This document shows, in pieces, positions 9,369 through 18,900 of a stretch of DNA of 64,000 nucleotides; positions within the stretch are counted from its first letter, which is position 1; each line of letters begins with the position of its first letter. This DNA comes from Toxorhynchites rutilus septentrionalis. Its lineage: Eukaryota; Arthropoda; Insecta; Diptera; Culicidae. Location of the stretch: NCBI RefSeq assembly GCF_029784135.1, contig NC_073744.1:73159794-73223793 (forward strand). Direction: 5' to 3'. Both the position numbers and the translations under genes were made by a program. Under the pieces are notes generated by a model, which was not told where the DNA came from, searched no databases, and was given only the letters and a program-made list of their open reading frames with translations.

Positions 9369-12300
9369 TCAAGCCGACACACCTAATAATCCACGTAACT
9401 TTTCAAACTGCACTCTAGTAAGACCCTTGGTCATAATGTCTGCAATTTGATCTTCTGATGCTACGTATTTCAATCGAATTATTCCTCTCTGCACTTCATC
9501 CTGCACGAAACGGTAACGTACATCGATATGCTTCAGACGTTTGGTCATCTTATCGTCTTCAGCTACGGTGATACAAGCTTGGTTATCTTCGTGAATAACG
9601 ATTGGTCCACCATTGTCTCTCTCAAAATCCTTCAGTAACATCCTTAACCAGATGGCTTCCTTTACCGCACCGCTCAATGAAATAAATTCCGCTTCAGCCG
9701 ACGAAATGGCTACCGTCTTCTGCTTTTGTGCTGTCCATGATATGGTCGAGTTGTAGACTTTAAACACGTATCCAGAATGGGATTTCCGGTCTCCTATGTC
9801 TCCAGTCCAATCAGAATCTGCATATCCTTCTACCATTGCACTGCTTTTGCAACGTTTGAAGACTAGTTTTAAATCGAGGGTACCTTTTATATACCGCAGT
9901 ATGCGCTTTGCATGGTTCCAATGCTCGTCGCTAGCACAACTTTGAAAAGCGCTATAGTAATTAACAGCTGCACATATGTCAGGACGTGAAGTAACTACTA
10001 CGTAAATCAAACAGCCGATAAGCTCACGGTAAAGCTTGGTAGTGTGCTTAGTCGGATCAGTACATTTACCCAGTTTCAGATTAGCTTCCAATGGAGTCTG
10101 CTTTGGTTTGCAATCAGTCATACTAAATCGCTCTAAAAGTTTCTCCAGATACCACTTCTGACTGATCTCCATGATGTCTTCATCCTGTCGTCGTACGATT
10201 GTCAATCCCAGAAATGTACGCACTTCGTTCGTATCAGTCATTTCGAATTCAGCCTTCAACTTTTCCTTCAATTTGTTGATTAGGGTAAATGATCTTGGTT
10301 TGTTCAGTCGAAAATATGATCATGGTTTGCCCACTTTTTTGAATGCTCTAATTCAGCGCTCCTGTGTCAAATAAGGCCTTCGAATGTTTCGAAACATATA
10401 AATGAAATTGCCTTTTACATGATTTATAGTAGTTTGATAGTATATTTTTACGAAATCACATGTTTTAAAGGATTATAAAATACACCTTCTATTTGTGTCA
10501 ATGCGCCCCTCATTCGAGCTAACTTTTAATCGATCACCAGATGATTATTTGGCACGTATTCAGGCCTTTTCTGGATTACAACACTTATAAATATTGTAAA
10601 CATCATGCTTGCTCACCATTTGTATCGGATTTACATAGCTAAACCATTAAATTAACGCATTTTGATGAACTCAATTCTGATCATGAGTTGTCCAATTCAA
10701 TAATGTTGTTTTGTCCACATGATTTCTATGGCAACCGCTTGGCGCGCTGCAGTTTGTTTATGTTTGTTTATGGTGTGCTTTGCGCATAGCAGAAGTATGG
10801 TTTTTCTGTGTTGATTGTATTGAGGTGAACACTTCTAAAATGCCCAAGAAAAGGCAATATTCTGGAGAAAGCCTAAATTATGAATGAAACAATATGTTGA
10901 CAGTTTAGTGAGTGACAAGCGATTAATATGTCATCCACATAAATAATTAGGAACAACAACTCTCCAGCGATTATTGCAATGTAAAAACAATTGTCGATTT
11001 CACGCCGAAATCCAAGCGTCGAAACGAATTCATGGAATCGAGAATTCCAGGCTCGTGAAGCCTGTTTAAGTCCATACAATGATTTCTGTAACCTCGCTAC
11101 TAGGTCACCAGAATCGAATTCCTTCGGTAAGCGCATATATATTTCTTGATCCAAGTGCCCGTTCAAGAAAGCAGTTTTTACATCAAGTTGATGAAGATGC
11201 ATCAAGTTGTCAATCCAGCCACTGGAGAGTAAGTATTTTCATAGTCAAATCCTTTACATTGAAAAAAACCTCTTGCAGCTAATCGCACTTTATACCGATC
11301 GATTCCATCTGCATCATTATGCTTGATCTTGAAGATCCATTTACTATCGATTAAGTTCTTACCTGGAGGTAACGAAGTCAGAGTCCAAGTCTTATTCTTG
11401 GTGAGTGATGCCATCTCATCTGCAATAGCTTTTTGCCATCCCGGCCAATCACTCCACTTGCGAAGCTCTTCCACGAAACTTGGAATATCTTCAACAAAGT
11501 TCTCGGCACATAGCGCAGTTTCAGCCAACTCATAACAATCAAACCACGCCGGCTGTCGCCGTACTCGATCGCTTTTTCTTCTTTCTTCTGATTGTTGAAT
11601 CTCCAGATCTGTATCCGAATCATCGTCCGAACCAGCCGCCGCCACTGGATTCACTGTGTTACGGTTCATTTCATCATCACATACTAGTTCGACAACTTTC
11701 GGAATATTTCCCTTCATTTCCGATTTAATGTTATGGAATAGAGAGTTCTCATCAAACACTATGTCGTTCCAATCACAATTTTTCTGTTCTCGGCATCCCA
11801 AAGCCGGTACCCGTTCACAGTGTATCCTACGTGATACAACTTTTTACATTTCGGATCCAATTTTGCTCTTCGCTCTTTCGGAATGTGGAGATACGCTGTG
11901 CTTCCGAAAATCCGCAGCTTCGATACATCGGGCTTACGACCATTCCAAACCACGAACGGAGTTTTGTTTCCATCCACTGCTGATGTTGGGCACCGGTTTG
12001 TAATATACGTGGCGGTGTAAGTTGCTTCACCCCACATTTCTTTTCCAAATCCGCTCTCCGCCAAGAGCGCCCTAGCTCGTTCCATCAGCGTACGGTTTAG
12101 GCGCTCCGCCACGCCGTTCTGCTGCGGCGCGGACGAAACTGTCAACTGCATCTCAATTCCTTTCTTCCGGCAAAACTCACGCATCTCATTGTTCGCATAT
12201 TCACCACCGTTGTCCGTACGAATCTTTGCGATTCGTGTGCCAAAATGAGACGTAACTAGTGCTTCATATTCACGAAAACGATCAATCACTTCGTTTTTCG

Positions 12301-13077
12301 TTGCCATTAATGCGAAAAATCATCAATGAACGATACAAAAAATCGTTTCCCGTTCCACGTACAAGGCTTAATCGGTCCACAAACGTCACTGTGAACTAAT
12401 TCTAACACCCGCGACGAACGCCGTTCGTTTACTGCACTGAACGGAAGCCTCTCGATTTTTCCCGACAAACACGGTTCGCACACTACTGAATCAGCGTCGA
12501 AATTCTTTAATGTCAATCCATTCACCATGTCAAAACGCACTAATTCGCGTAAACTATTACACCCAACGTGACCGTATCGTTGATGCCACAATATAGCATT
12601 TCGCGACACTTTTCCCGTTACTAAAGCTGACCCCATTTCACTTCGCTTACAAAAGATGTTTAACTCATACAGCTTGCCTCTCAGTTGTCCATCAGCCACC
12701 ACAACGTCGTTTCTTACAATTTGAGCCTTTTCGCCATCAAAACAAACTCGCAGTCCCGACTTCGCGATTCTCTTCACCGAAAATAAGTTACAACTCAATT
12801 GGGGCAAATACAAAACATTCTTTGCCTCACACTTTTTCACCGTTTCACCAACAACAGAATACATCGTAACGTCACCACAACACTTGGCCGCTACCTTTTG
12901 CCCATTTGCAACAACAATTTCAATCGGCGGATCGAGCTTTCGCATCGATGAAAAATACCTTGAGTCACATAACATGTGATCGGTCGCGCCAGAGTCGAGA
13001 AACCAACCAATACGAACAAATTCATCGTCTTCGGCTGTCAGAAACGCAATCTCGGATTTCTCCTCCTCAGCACCCAC
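9369..13077 (-). pseudogene. Copia pol: protease, integrase, reverse transcriptase, RNase H (broken)
   Basis: Order on the minus strand is as follows. Protease (FLDSGATDHM) lies near 13,010. The GAG-pre-integrase zinc region with HQRYGHVG and CEPC follows. The integrase core has TDNGGEY and then PQQNGVAERLN, with 35 residues between the D and E (DD35E). RT begins at YSPVAGLTT and carries [14 protein letters not shown] and [11 protein letters not shown] motifs near 10.9 kb. RNase H (YADSDWTGD, AEAEFISL, HIDVRYRF) runs to the stop at 9369. Breaks: a stop/short deletion between DDFSH and MATKNEV at ~12,307, a shift at ~11,765, a deletion at ~11,203 after YSPVAGLTT, and the insert at 10,275-10,905. 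The coding capacity is ruined although the LTRs are young. Confidence 0.88.
10275..10905. mobile_element. Unidentified ~630-bp insertion in copia RT
   Basis: This A/T-rich segment separates the YVDD part of the copia RT (above 10,905) from the part starting NKLKEKLKAEF (below 10,275). No clear inverted ends or duplication could be fixed by eye, so the borders are approximate. On the plus strand at 10,840 there is an ATG reading [15 protein letters not shown] and then stop. That resembles the start of a helix-turn-helix transposase, so a deletion derivative of a DNA transposon is possible but unproven. Confidence 0.5.
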
Positions 13078-13095
13078 GTTCGCTTTCTGGTGTTC

Positions 13096-13098
<3 letters not shown>

Positions 13099-13170
<72 letters not shown>
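13099..13170. repeat. (CT)n microsatellite, left half
   Basis: About 72 bp of almost pure CT repeats inside the copia gag-protease region. It continues the (CT)n run found on the other side of the R1-clade insertion. The long serine/leucine 'proteins' read through it are artefacts. Confidence 0.95.
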
Positions 13171-13179
<9 letters not shown>

Positions 13180-13462
13180 TTTTTTTTTATAGAGGTGAGG
13201 AACGCTCTACCAGCCTTATCTGGGAAGGGTTAACCCAGACGTCGAGTGGGGATCGCACCCACAAAAACCAAGCCCTCTACTCGTTGCCTTATTCCCCCTG
13301 GGACCACATCTAGGCGACTACTTCAGGGGGCGGCTGTGCTCATGCACTCTTCGAGTTTTCAACGCTGACTAGCGTTGTCCTTCCCTTTTTCTCAACATTT
13401 TTTCTCTCTATTCGCTTTTCATTCCACTGCGCTTATGTCCTCTTCGCAGGCATCCATTTACC

Positions 13463-13960
13463 CGTCGAGACGTGTACCGATTAGGAATTGCCCTCCAACT
13501 TGACGCGCAACCCGTCACAGTCACCCTCGCGGGATTTATCACCTGTCGAGACGTGCACCGATTAGGAAGCGCCCTCCAACTTGACGCGCGCCCCGTCACA
13601 ATCACCCTCGCAGGATTTCTCTTTCCAGCGGAGTGCCGATTAGGTAGTGCCCTCCTACATGACGCGCACTCCGTCACAGCTACTCTCGTGGGGTATACAC
13701 CATTTTGATCACGGCTTCATCCTTCGCGGTGTTTCTCCATCCAGGCCACGATCAGGCGTTGCCAGGCAGGCATTTTTGCTCTTCTCCGTGGCAGTATCCG
13801 GTTACCTGCCGAGACGTGCACCGATTAGGAAGCGCCCTCCAACTTGACGCGCGCCCCGTCACAGTCACCCTCGCAGGATTTCTCTTCCCAGCGGAGCGCC
13901 GATTAGGTAGTGCCCTCCAACATGACGCGCACTCCGTCACGGCGGCTCTCGGGGGGGACT
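13463..13960. repeat. Tandem ~75-80 bp repeats in R1-clade 3' UTR
   Basis: The unit contains 'cgagacgtgcaccgattagg', then 'gccctccaacttgacgcgc', 'ccgtcaca' and 'accctcg'. Three units lie at about 13,467-13,690 and two at 13,815-13,950, separated by ~110 bp of different sequence. Units alternate between 'gtcgagacgtg' and 'agcggagcgcc' beginnings, so the higher-order unit is a pair. Confidence 0.85.
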
Positions 13961-14000
13961 ATCCGGTACTACAGCCGTCTCGATTATTCATCTCTTATGG

Positions 14001-16850
14001 TCAGGCGTTATCCGCATGCTGGTCGGTCCTCCACTTCCGCTGTAGCTCGGACATGATATGTACTATTGCACTGTTTACTGCGTTCCAGGTGCCCTCGTCA
14101 CGACACATTTCCTCCACGATGTTCCCAGCATGAAGGGTAGGCAGCCCCTCACGCACTGTGGTGAATCTGGGACATTCGAATACGATGTGTTCCGGTGTTT
14201 CCTCCACATTTCCACACTCCGGACAAAGAGGCGATCTTGCGTGTCCGAACCGGTGCAGATACTGCCTGAAGCAGCCATGACCAGACAAAAACTGCGTTAG
14301 ATGGAAATTTACCTCTCCGTGTTTCCTGTTCACCCAGCCCATTAGTGTCGGTATGAGCCTGTGCGTCCACCTGCCGTTTTGCGCGGCACTCCACTCTTGC
14401 TGCCACCTAGCCATCGACTCCGCCCTCATTAGCTTCCGGATTCCTCTGGTTCCCCTCCTCCTATAGCACTCGCTGTCCTCCGCCAAGATGATGTCTATGG
14501 GGACCAACCTGGCTATGACGTAGACCGCTTCTGTTGACACGGTTCTGTACGCACTCGCGACTCGCATCGCCATGAGCCGATACGTACTATTCAGCCTCTT
14601 CGTGTTCCGCTGAGTTTCTAACGCCGCGATCCAGGCTGGACCACCGTAACGTAGTATCGATGAGGAGACACTTTGCTGCTTGGGCCAAAGTTGTTGGGCA
14701 TGATTCGTGTCAGTGCATTGATTGCCTTCGTTGCTTTTTTACAAGCGTAGTCGACGTGACTGTTGAAGTTCAGTCGATCGTCGATCTGCACCCCCAGGTA
14801 TTTTAGGTCTCGCTTCGAGGTTATCGAGTGCTCTCCAATTGTGATTTCTGCACGTTGCACCGCCCTACGGTTGCTGACAATCAGCATTTCCGTCTTGTGG
14901 TGGGCTATCTGCAGTTTCACACTTTGCATCCACCTTCCGATCATGTCTATCGACTCGGTCGCGAGCATTTCGACCCGTTCCAAAGATTCCCCTGTCGCGA
15001 GAATAACGATGTCATCCGCGAAGCCAATGATCTCCACACCTCTGGGCAGATTCAGTTTTAGTACACCATCGTACATACTGTTCCAGAGCGATGGGCCCAG
15101 GATAGAGCCCTGCGGAACTCCCGCCGTAGTTTTAATCTGCACCTGGCCCGTGTTTGTCTCGTACACCAGCACACGGTTCTCGAAGTAGCTTCGCAGTATT
15201 CTACACAGGTAGTCTGGGACTTTCATCGTGTGGAGCGCAGTCGCGATGGCCTCCCAGCTGGCACTATTGAACGCGTTCTTAACGTCGATCGTTATCACTG
15301 CGCAGTATCGATTTCCTCTGAGCTTCTGTTTGGATGCTCTGTTGGCTCTTTCGACCACTATGCGAATGGCATCTACCGTGGATCTCCCTTTCCGAAATCC
15401 GAATTGATTATCGGACAGTCCACGAACTCCCTCCGTGCATTCCGTCAGCCTATTAAGGATGATTCTCTCCAAAAGTTTCCCAAGAGTGTCCAACAGGCAT
15501 ATGGGTCTATACGATGCTGGACCACCCGGCGTCTTTCCTGGCTTGGGCAGTAGTACTAGCTGTTGTACCTTCCATCGATCCGGAAAGTAGCATTCGTCTA
15601 GACACTTCTGCATGGCTGTCCTGAACATATCAGGGAATGCTAGGACTGCCGCTTTCAAAGCTACGTTGGGGATTCCATCTGGGCCAGGCGCTTTCTTCGT
15701 TTTTAGGCGTTTGATAGCTGCAACTAGCTCATCGTTCGTCACATCTCTGCGTTCGATGCTATCCTCATCCTCTCCATATGGCGTGGGTGGCCAGGTCGTT
15801 GGGTCGTGCTGCGGAAAAAACCCTTCCACGATAATTTTTAATTTTTCGGGACACATTTCGGAAGGTGTCGTTGGGCCCCTGAGCTTCGCCATCACCATTC
15901 GGTAAGCATTGCCCCATGGATTGACGTCCACGTCCCGACATAACTCCCTGAAGCAATTAGATTTGCTCCGCTTAATCGCCCGTTTAAGAGTGGATCTAGC
16001 CTCTCTGAATTCCACTCTCCGCTCTTCTCTGGTGCCTATGCTTGACCGTTGGAAACGTCTTCTGGCGCTAAGGCAGTTGGCCCGAAGCACGCCAAGTGCC
16101 TCGCTCCACCAATAGGCTGGAGGTCGCTTATACCTGGGTTCCCTTTTTCTTGGCATTGTTATATCACATGCTGTTGCTAGCGTTTCCGTCAGTTCATCCG
16201 CGTTCATGTTCAAGACGTCGCTTTCCACGCGTAGTGCTTCGATGAAAAGGTCCTTGTCAAAGGTTTTTGTCTTCCACCTGCGCGGGCATGTCCTATTTAT
16301 CCGTACTGCCACGGAGTTTCGTTGGCCAATGGTATAACGGATGGCTTGATGATCACTGTGGGTGTATCCTTCACATATCCTCCACCTCATTTTCGTCATT
16401 AACGAAGGACTGCAGAAAGTCAAGTCGATGATGGACTCTCGACCCTCTCGGCGGAAGGTACTAGTGGTGCCCTCGTTGCACAGGGTAACATCCAACTTGG
16501 CTAGAGCTTCTAGTAAACTAGTCCCTCTCGCGTTGGTGCATCTGCTTCCCCACTCTACTGCCCAAGCATTGAAATCCCCTCCTATAACGACTGGTTTTCG
16601 TTCGGCGAGCTCCTCGGTGAGGACATCCAGCATATAGTGGAACTGGTCCATCGTCCATCTGGGAGAAATACTGCGTAGCAACTGCAGATAAAAATTCCGT
16701 TGATCTTTGTGATCACGAAACCCTCGCGAGACCTCGAAACTACCTCCTGAATGGGATATCGGCCCATGACCTGGATGGCGGCCATTCCTACTTTATCCGC
16801 CACCCAATTACCGTTACCGGGGGGAACGCGATACGGCTCCGCGATAATTG
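14001..16850 (-). pseudogene. R1-clade ORF2: endonuclease/reverse transcriptase, frameshifted
   Basis: The N-terminal endonuclease fragment (EPYRVPPGNGNWVADK) is in one frame at 16,850-16,670. It shifts near 16,670 into the long frame 14,618-16,681. That frame has GGDFNAWAVEWGS, SIIDLTF and SDHQAI endonuclease motifs. RT motifs follow: PGPDGIPNVALK, YRPICLLDTLGKLLERI, FRKGRSTVDAI, TIDVKNAFNSASWEAI, GVPQGSILGP and GFADDIVILA. A second frame, 14,001-14,573, holds the C-terminal knuckle CPECGNVEETPEHIVFECPRF-like pattern (C-x2-C-x8-H-x4-C, near 14,180). The combination of an apurinic-type endonuclease, an FADD RT and a C-terminal CCHC is typical of the R1 clade. At least two frameshifts and the missing N-terminus make this copy inactive. 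Confidence 0.85.
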
Positions 16851-16935
16851 CTCTCTCTCTCTCTCTCTCACACACACTCTCTCTCTCTCTCACTCTCTCA
16901 CTCTCTCTCACTCTATCTCACTCTCTCACTCTCTC

Positions 16936-17002
<67 letters not shown>
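16851..17002. repeat. (CT)n microsatellite, right half
   Basis: About 150 bp of CT repeats. It is interrupted by CACACA and TCACTC variants on the side next to the R1-clade insertion (16,870-16,935) and pure toward 17,002. It lies in the copia gag-protease junction, where the reading frame on the minus strand becomes Arg-Glu repeats. Confidence 0.95.
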
Positions 17003-17005
<3 letters not shown>

Positions 17006-17973
17006 GGGCTGTTTTGGCAATTCGCTCTCGATTGTATGCTCTCACTGTTGAGCTCACGACACTCGGCCTTTCGGTGACCCATGTGCATTGAAAGCACTTC
17101 AATTTTTTCTTCTTATGTTTGCTTGCCATCGCCACGCCTTTTTCTCCACCACATGACTCATCTATTGCATCGACATGTTTCCGCTTCATATAAACATCCA
17201 ACAGACGCTTCTTCACGAAGTCCATTGTGATGTCTCCCGGGAGCGTTTCGATTGCTCTCACGACGGTGGCAGCGTTACCAACAAATGACACACTGCGTCC
17301 GCCTCTTCCACTGTGGCCCCACTTCCCTTCAATTCACGAATTAATTTGTCGAATCGCAGCAAATGATCCGCCATACTTGTTCCAGCTCCTTCAGCATATT
17401 TCAATCAAGACGGGTCTATGGTACTAGGTGAGGCTAGGGTGAGAAAGTAGAAGGGGAATTATTTGCTTGTAGCGTGAAAGAGACAGACTGATCACGAGCG
17501 AGCTTCGGCAATAGCGTATTGTGTTTTGTTTACAAACAAAACACAGTAGACTTCCAAGATGGCTGAAGAGTGGTTTTAGCAAGTTGGCCCACCTTAGTAT
17601 ATACTTCTAGGCGCCTTGATTTCAATGAGAGAAGCTGCTTTCGGAGAAATAACTGTCCGGCGACACTTAACTTGTCCCAAATCAGTTTCGGCGTAGGGAA
17701 ATCTTTAATTAATTCCAACTGATTGTCACTGATTGCCTGCACAATTAATGACTTGCATTTCTTCTCTTTCACTTTCCACTCGGATATTTTCTTCTCTTTT
17801 TCAACACGCACTAACGCGGAATCGTCTTCGGTTAAACGATATTCATCGATTTCCATCACTTCCCGCTGGAGACATTCGAGCAAATCATGCATGTCCAAAA
17901 CAGTCTCCAAGCGGAATTTCCAGTTGTGGAAACCACTTCCGTCGAACGCAACAATTTTCATTTTGTCCTCCAT
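16926..17973 (-). pseudogene. Copia gag, interrupted by a MITE
   Basis: Gag would form the particle and bind RNA. The chosen start is the ATG at 17,973, three bases below the primer site, giving MEDKMKIVAFDGSGFHNWKF. The frame runs to LLSLK at 17,627. The hAT-MITE (17,406-17,618) then interrupts it, and gag resumes at 17,405 (YAEGAG). A shift lies at about 17,275. The CCHC knuckle is split by another shift: CFQC in one frame, then a G-H-x4-C arrangement in the next, near 17,070. It ends in the CT microsatellite. Copia Gag features (no capsid stop before protease) agree with the family. Confidence 0.8.
17406..17618 (+). mobile_element. hAT-type MITE, copy 2 (213 bp, internal deletion)
   Basis: The ends CAAGACGGG and CGCGCCTTG-like (here GGCGCCTTG) are imperfect inverted repeats. 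An exact 8-bp target duplication ATTTCAAT (17,398-17,405 and 17,619-17,626) marks hAT-type integration. It lacks ~43 bp after 'gtgaggc' relative to copies 1 and 3. It contains the central palindrome (12-bp arms, 17,520-17,545). It splits the copia gag frame, so it is younger than the copia insertion. Confidence 0.9.
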
Positions 17974-17975
17974 CG

Positions 17976-17989
17976 CTGGGCCCATAACC
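17976..17989 (-). promoter_or_regulatory. Copia primer-binding site (half-tRNA type)
   Basis: Directly inside the 5' LTR the minus strand reads GGTTATGGGCCCAG. This is complementary to CTGGGCCCATAACC, the anticodon stem-loop of initiator methionine tRNA. Drosophila copia is known to prime from an internally cleaved initiator tRNA at this region, so the same mechanism is inferred here. Confidence 0.85.
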
Positions 17990-18468
17990 TGAAAAGACCA
18001 GCGCAACACAAAACGAACACGAGGAGAATGATTAACCGAGGGCTTCGGACAAGCGATAGAAAAACGCGTTTATACTGGTTGGTAGTTAAACCAAGACGGG
18101 TCTATGGTACTAGGTGAGGCCGTTTCGTCACTAAGTTGGTTAGGGGGGCGGTATATGAAAACAGCACGGAAGAAAGCAGAAGGGGATTTTTTTCCTTGAA
18201 GTGTGAAAGAGACAGACTGATCACGAGCGAGCTTGGGCACAAGCGTATTGTGTTTTGTTTACAAACAAAACACAGTAGACTTCCAAGATGGCTGAAGAGT
18301 GGTTTTAGCAAGTTGGCCCACCTTAGGATATACTTCTACGCGCCTTGAGTTAAACTTGAAGTGAATTTTATTGTCAAGGAACGGAAGAATAGAAACGCAC
18401 ATTTATCAGTGCTGCCAGAAGGGCTGCGTTCATGGTGTAGTCGGTTGCATATAATTACACTGTTAACA
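17990..18468 (-). repeat. Copia 5' LTR, enlarged by a MITE
   Basis: The 215-bp LTR is split by a 256-bp MITE plus an 8-bp duplicate: LTR parts are 17,990-18,091 and 18,356-18,468. The outer end is …TGTTAACA at 18,468, followed by AGGTA. It matches the 3' LTR except at two bases. Confidence 0.92.
18092..18347 (+). mobile_element. hAT-type MITE, copy 1 (256 bp)
   Basis: It starts CAAGACGGGTCTATGG and ends with the reverse complement of CAAGGCGCGTAGAAG. The target duplication AGTTAAAC is exact at 18,084-18,091 and 18,348-18,355. The intact 3' LTR of the same copia (ggtagttaaacttgaag at ~9239) is the empty site. A central palindrome with 12-bp arms lies at 18,249-18,274. Confidence 0.93.
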
Positions 18469-18900
18469 AGGTATGCGGGAGGAGTGTTGAACCACCTTAG
18501 AAACGTTTCTTGCCCCGTAAAACCTCTACATGCCAAATTTAGTTCCGTTTGCTTGATTAGTTCTTGAGTCATGCAGAAATTTATGCTTCATTTGTATGGC
18601 AGCCCCCGCACATACCACACATTGGTATTAAAAATTAAGCATACCTTAAGTAAATGTCAAACTACTTTGATATCACGAAAACGTCAAAATAGCATGCAGT
18701 GCGGTCAGTGCGTTCATCTCTCGCGGGAGGTTTATATTGCGTGATTTTTCCGTCTCTAGAACTGCATGCATAGTGCATAAAAATAGGATTTATTTGCATT
18801 TCTAAAAAAAGAAATATATTAGCGTAACCTTTTCTACACCCACCATATTGCCGGTTAGGTTAGACTCAGCGCAAGTGGTTAATAAAAATCTACTTTTTAC
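18469..18900 (+). other. Repeat flank and METAP1 upstream region
   Basis: 18,475-18,605 is a copy of the dispersed repeat ('gtgttgaaccaccttag', 'gcttgattagttcttgag', 'gcagaaatttatg', 'gtatggcagccc'). Between 18,640 and 18,900 there is no coding signal. 'gcggtcagtgcg' at ~18,702 could be an initiator-like start for METAP1, but this is a guess. The copia element starts only about 430 bp upstream of the METAP1 start codon and is transcribed in the opposite direction. Confidence 0.45.

Larger units (their letters stand above)
13171..16850 (-). mobile_element. R1-clade non-LTR retrotransposon inserted in (CT)n
   Basis: A minus-strand element with the poly(A) tail at 13,171-13,188 (T-run). It has an ~800-bp 3' UTR with internal tandem repeats (13,463-13,960) and ORF2 from ~14,001 to ~16,850. 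It is flanked on both sides by (CT)n, and the copia reading frame resumes beyond both runs, so it is an insertion into a microsatellite inside copia. The 5' end is truncated within the endonuclease domain. Because the target is itself CT repeats, a target duplication cannot be read. Confidence 0.85.
9147..18468 (-). mobile_element. Ty1/copia retrotransposon with nested insertions
   Basis: A complete LTR-to-LTR minus-strand element. The 3' LTR is 9147-9361 and the 5' LTR is 17,990-18,468, the latter enlarged by a MITE. Target duplication AGGTA is at 9142-9146 and 18,469-18,473. The polypurine tract (gaagggggg on the minus strand) sits at 9362-9369 and a primer site at 17,976-17,989. The two 215-bp LTR sequences differ at only two positions by eye, so insertion was recent. 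The interior is broken by two hAT-MITEs, an R1-clade element in a (CT)n run (13,171-16,850), an unidentified ~630-bp insert (10,275-10,905) and small deletions. Confidence 0.92.

Noticed and set aside
12906..13313. Long Ser/Leu open frames across the CT repeat
   Set aside because: They are translations of (CT)n microsatellite DNA in copia and R1-clade flanks, not genes; the same applies at 16,751-17,077.
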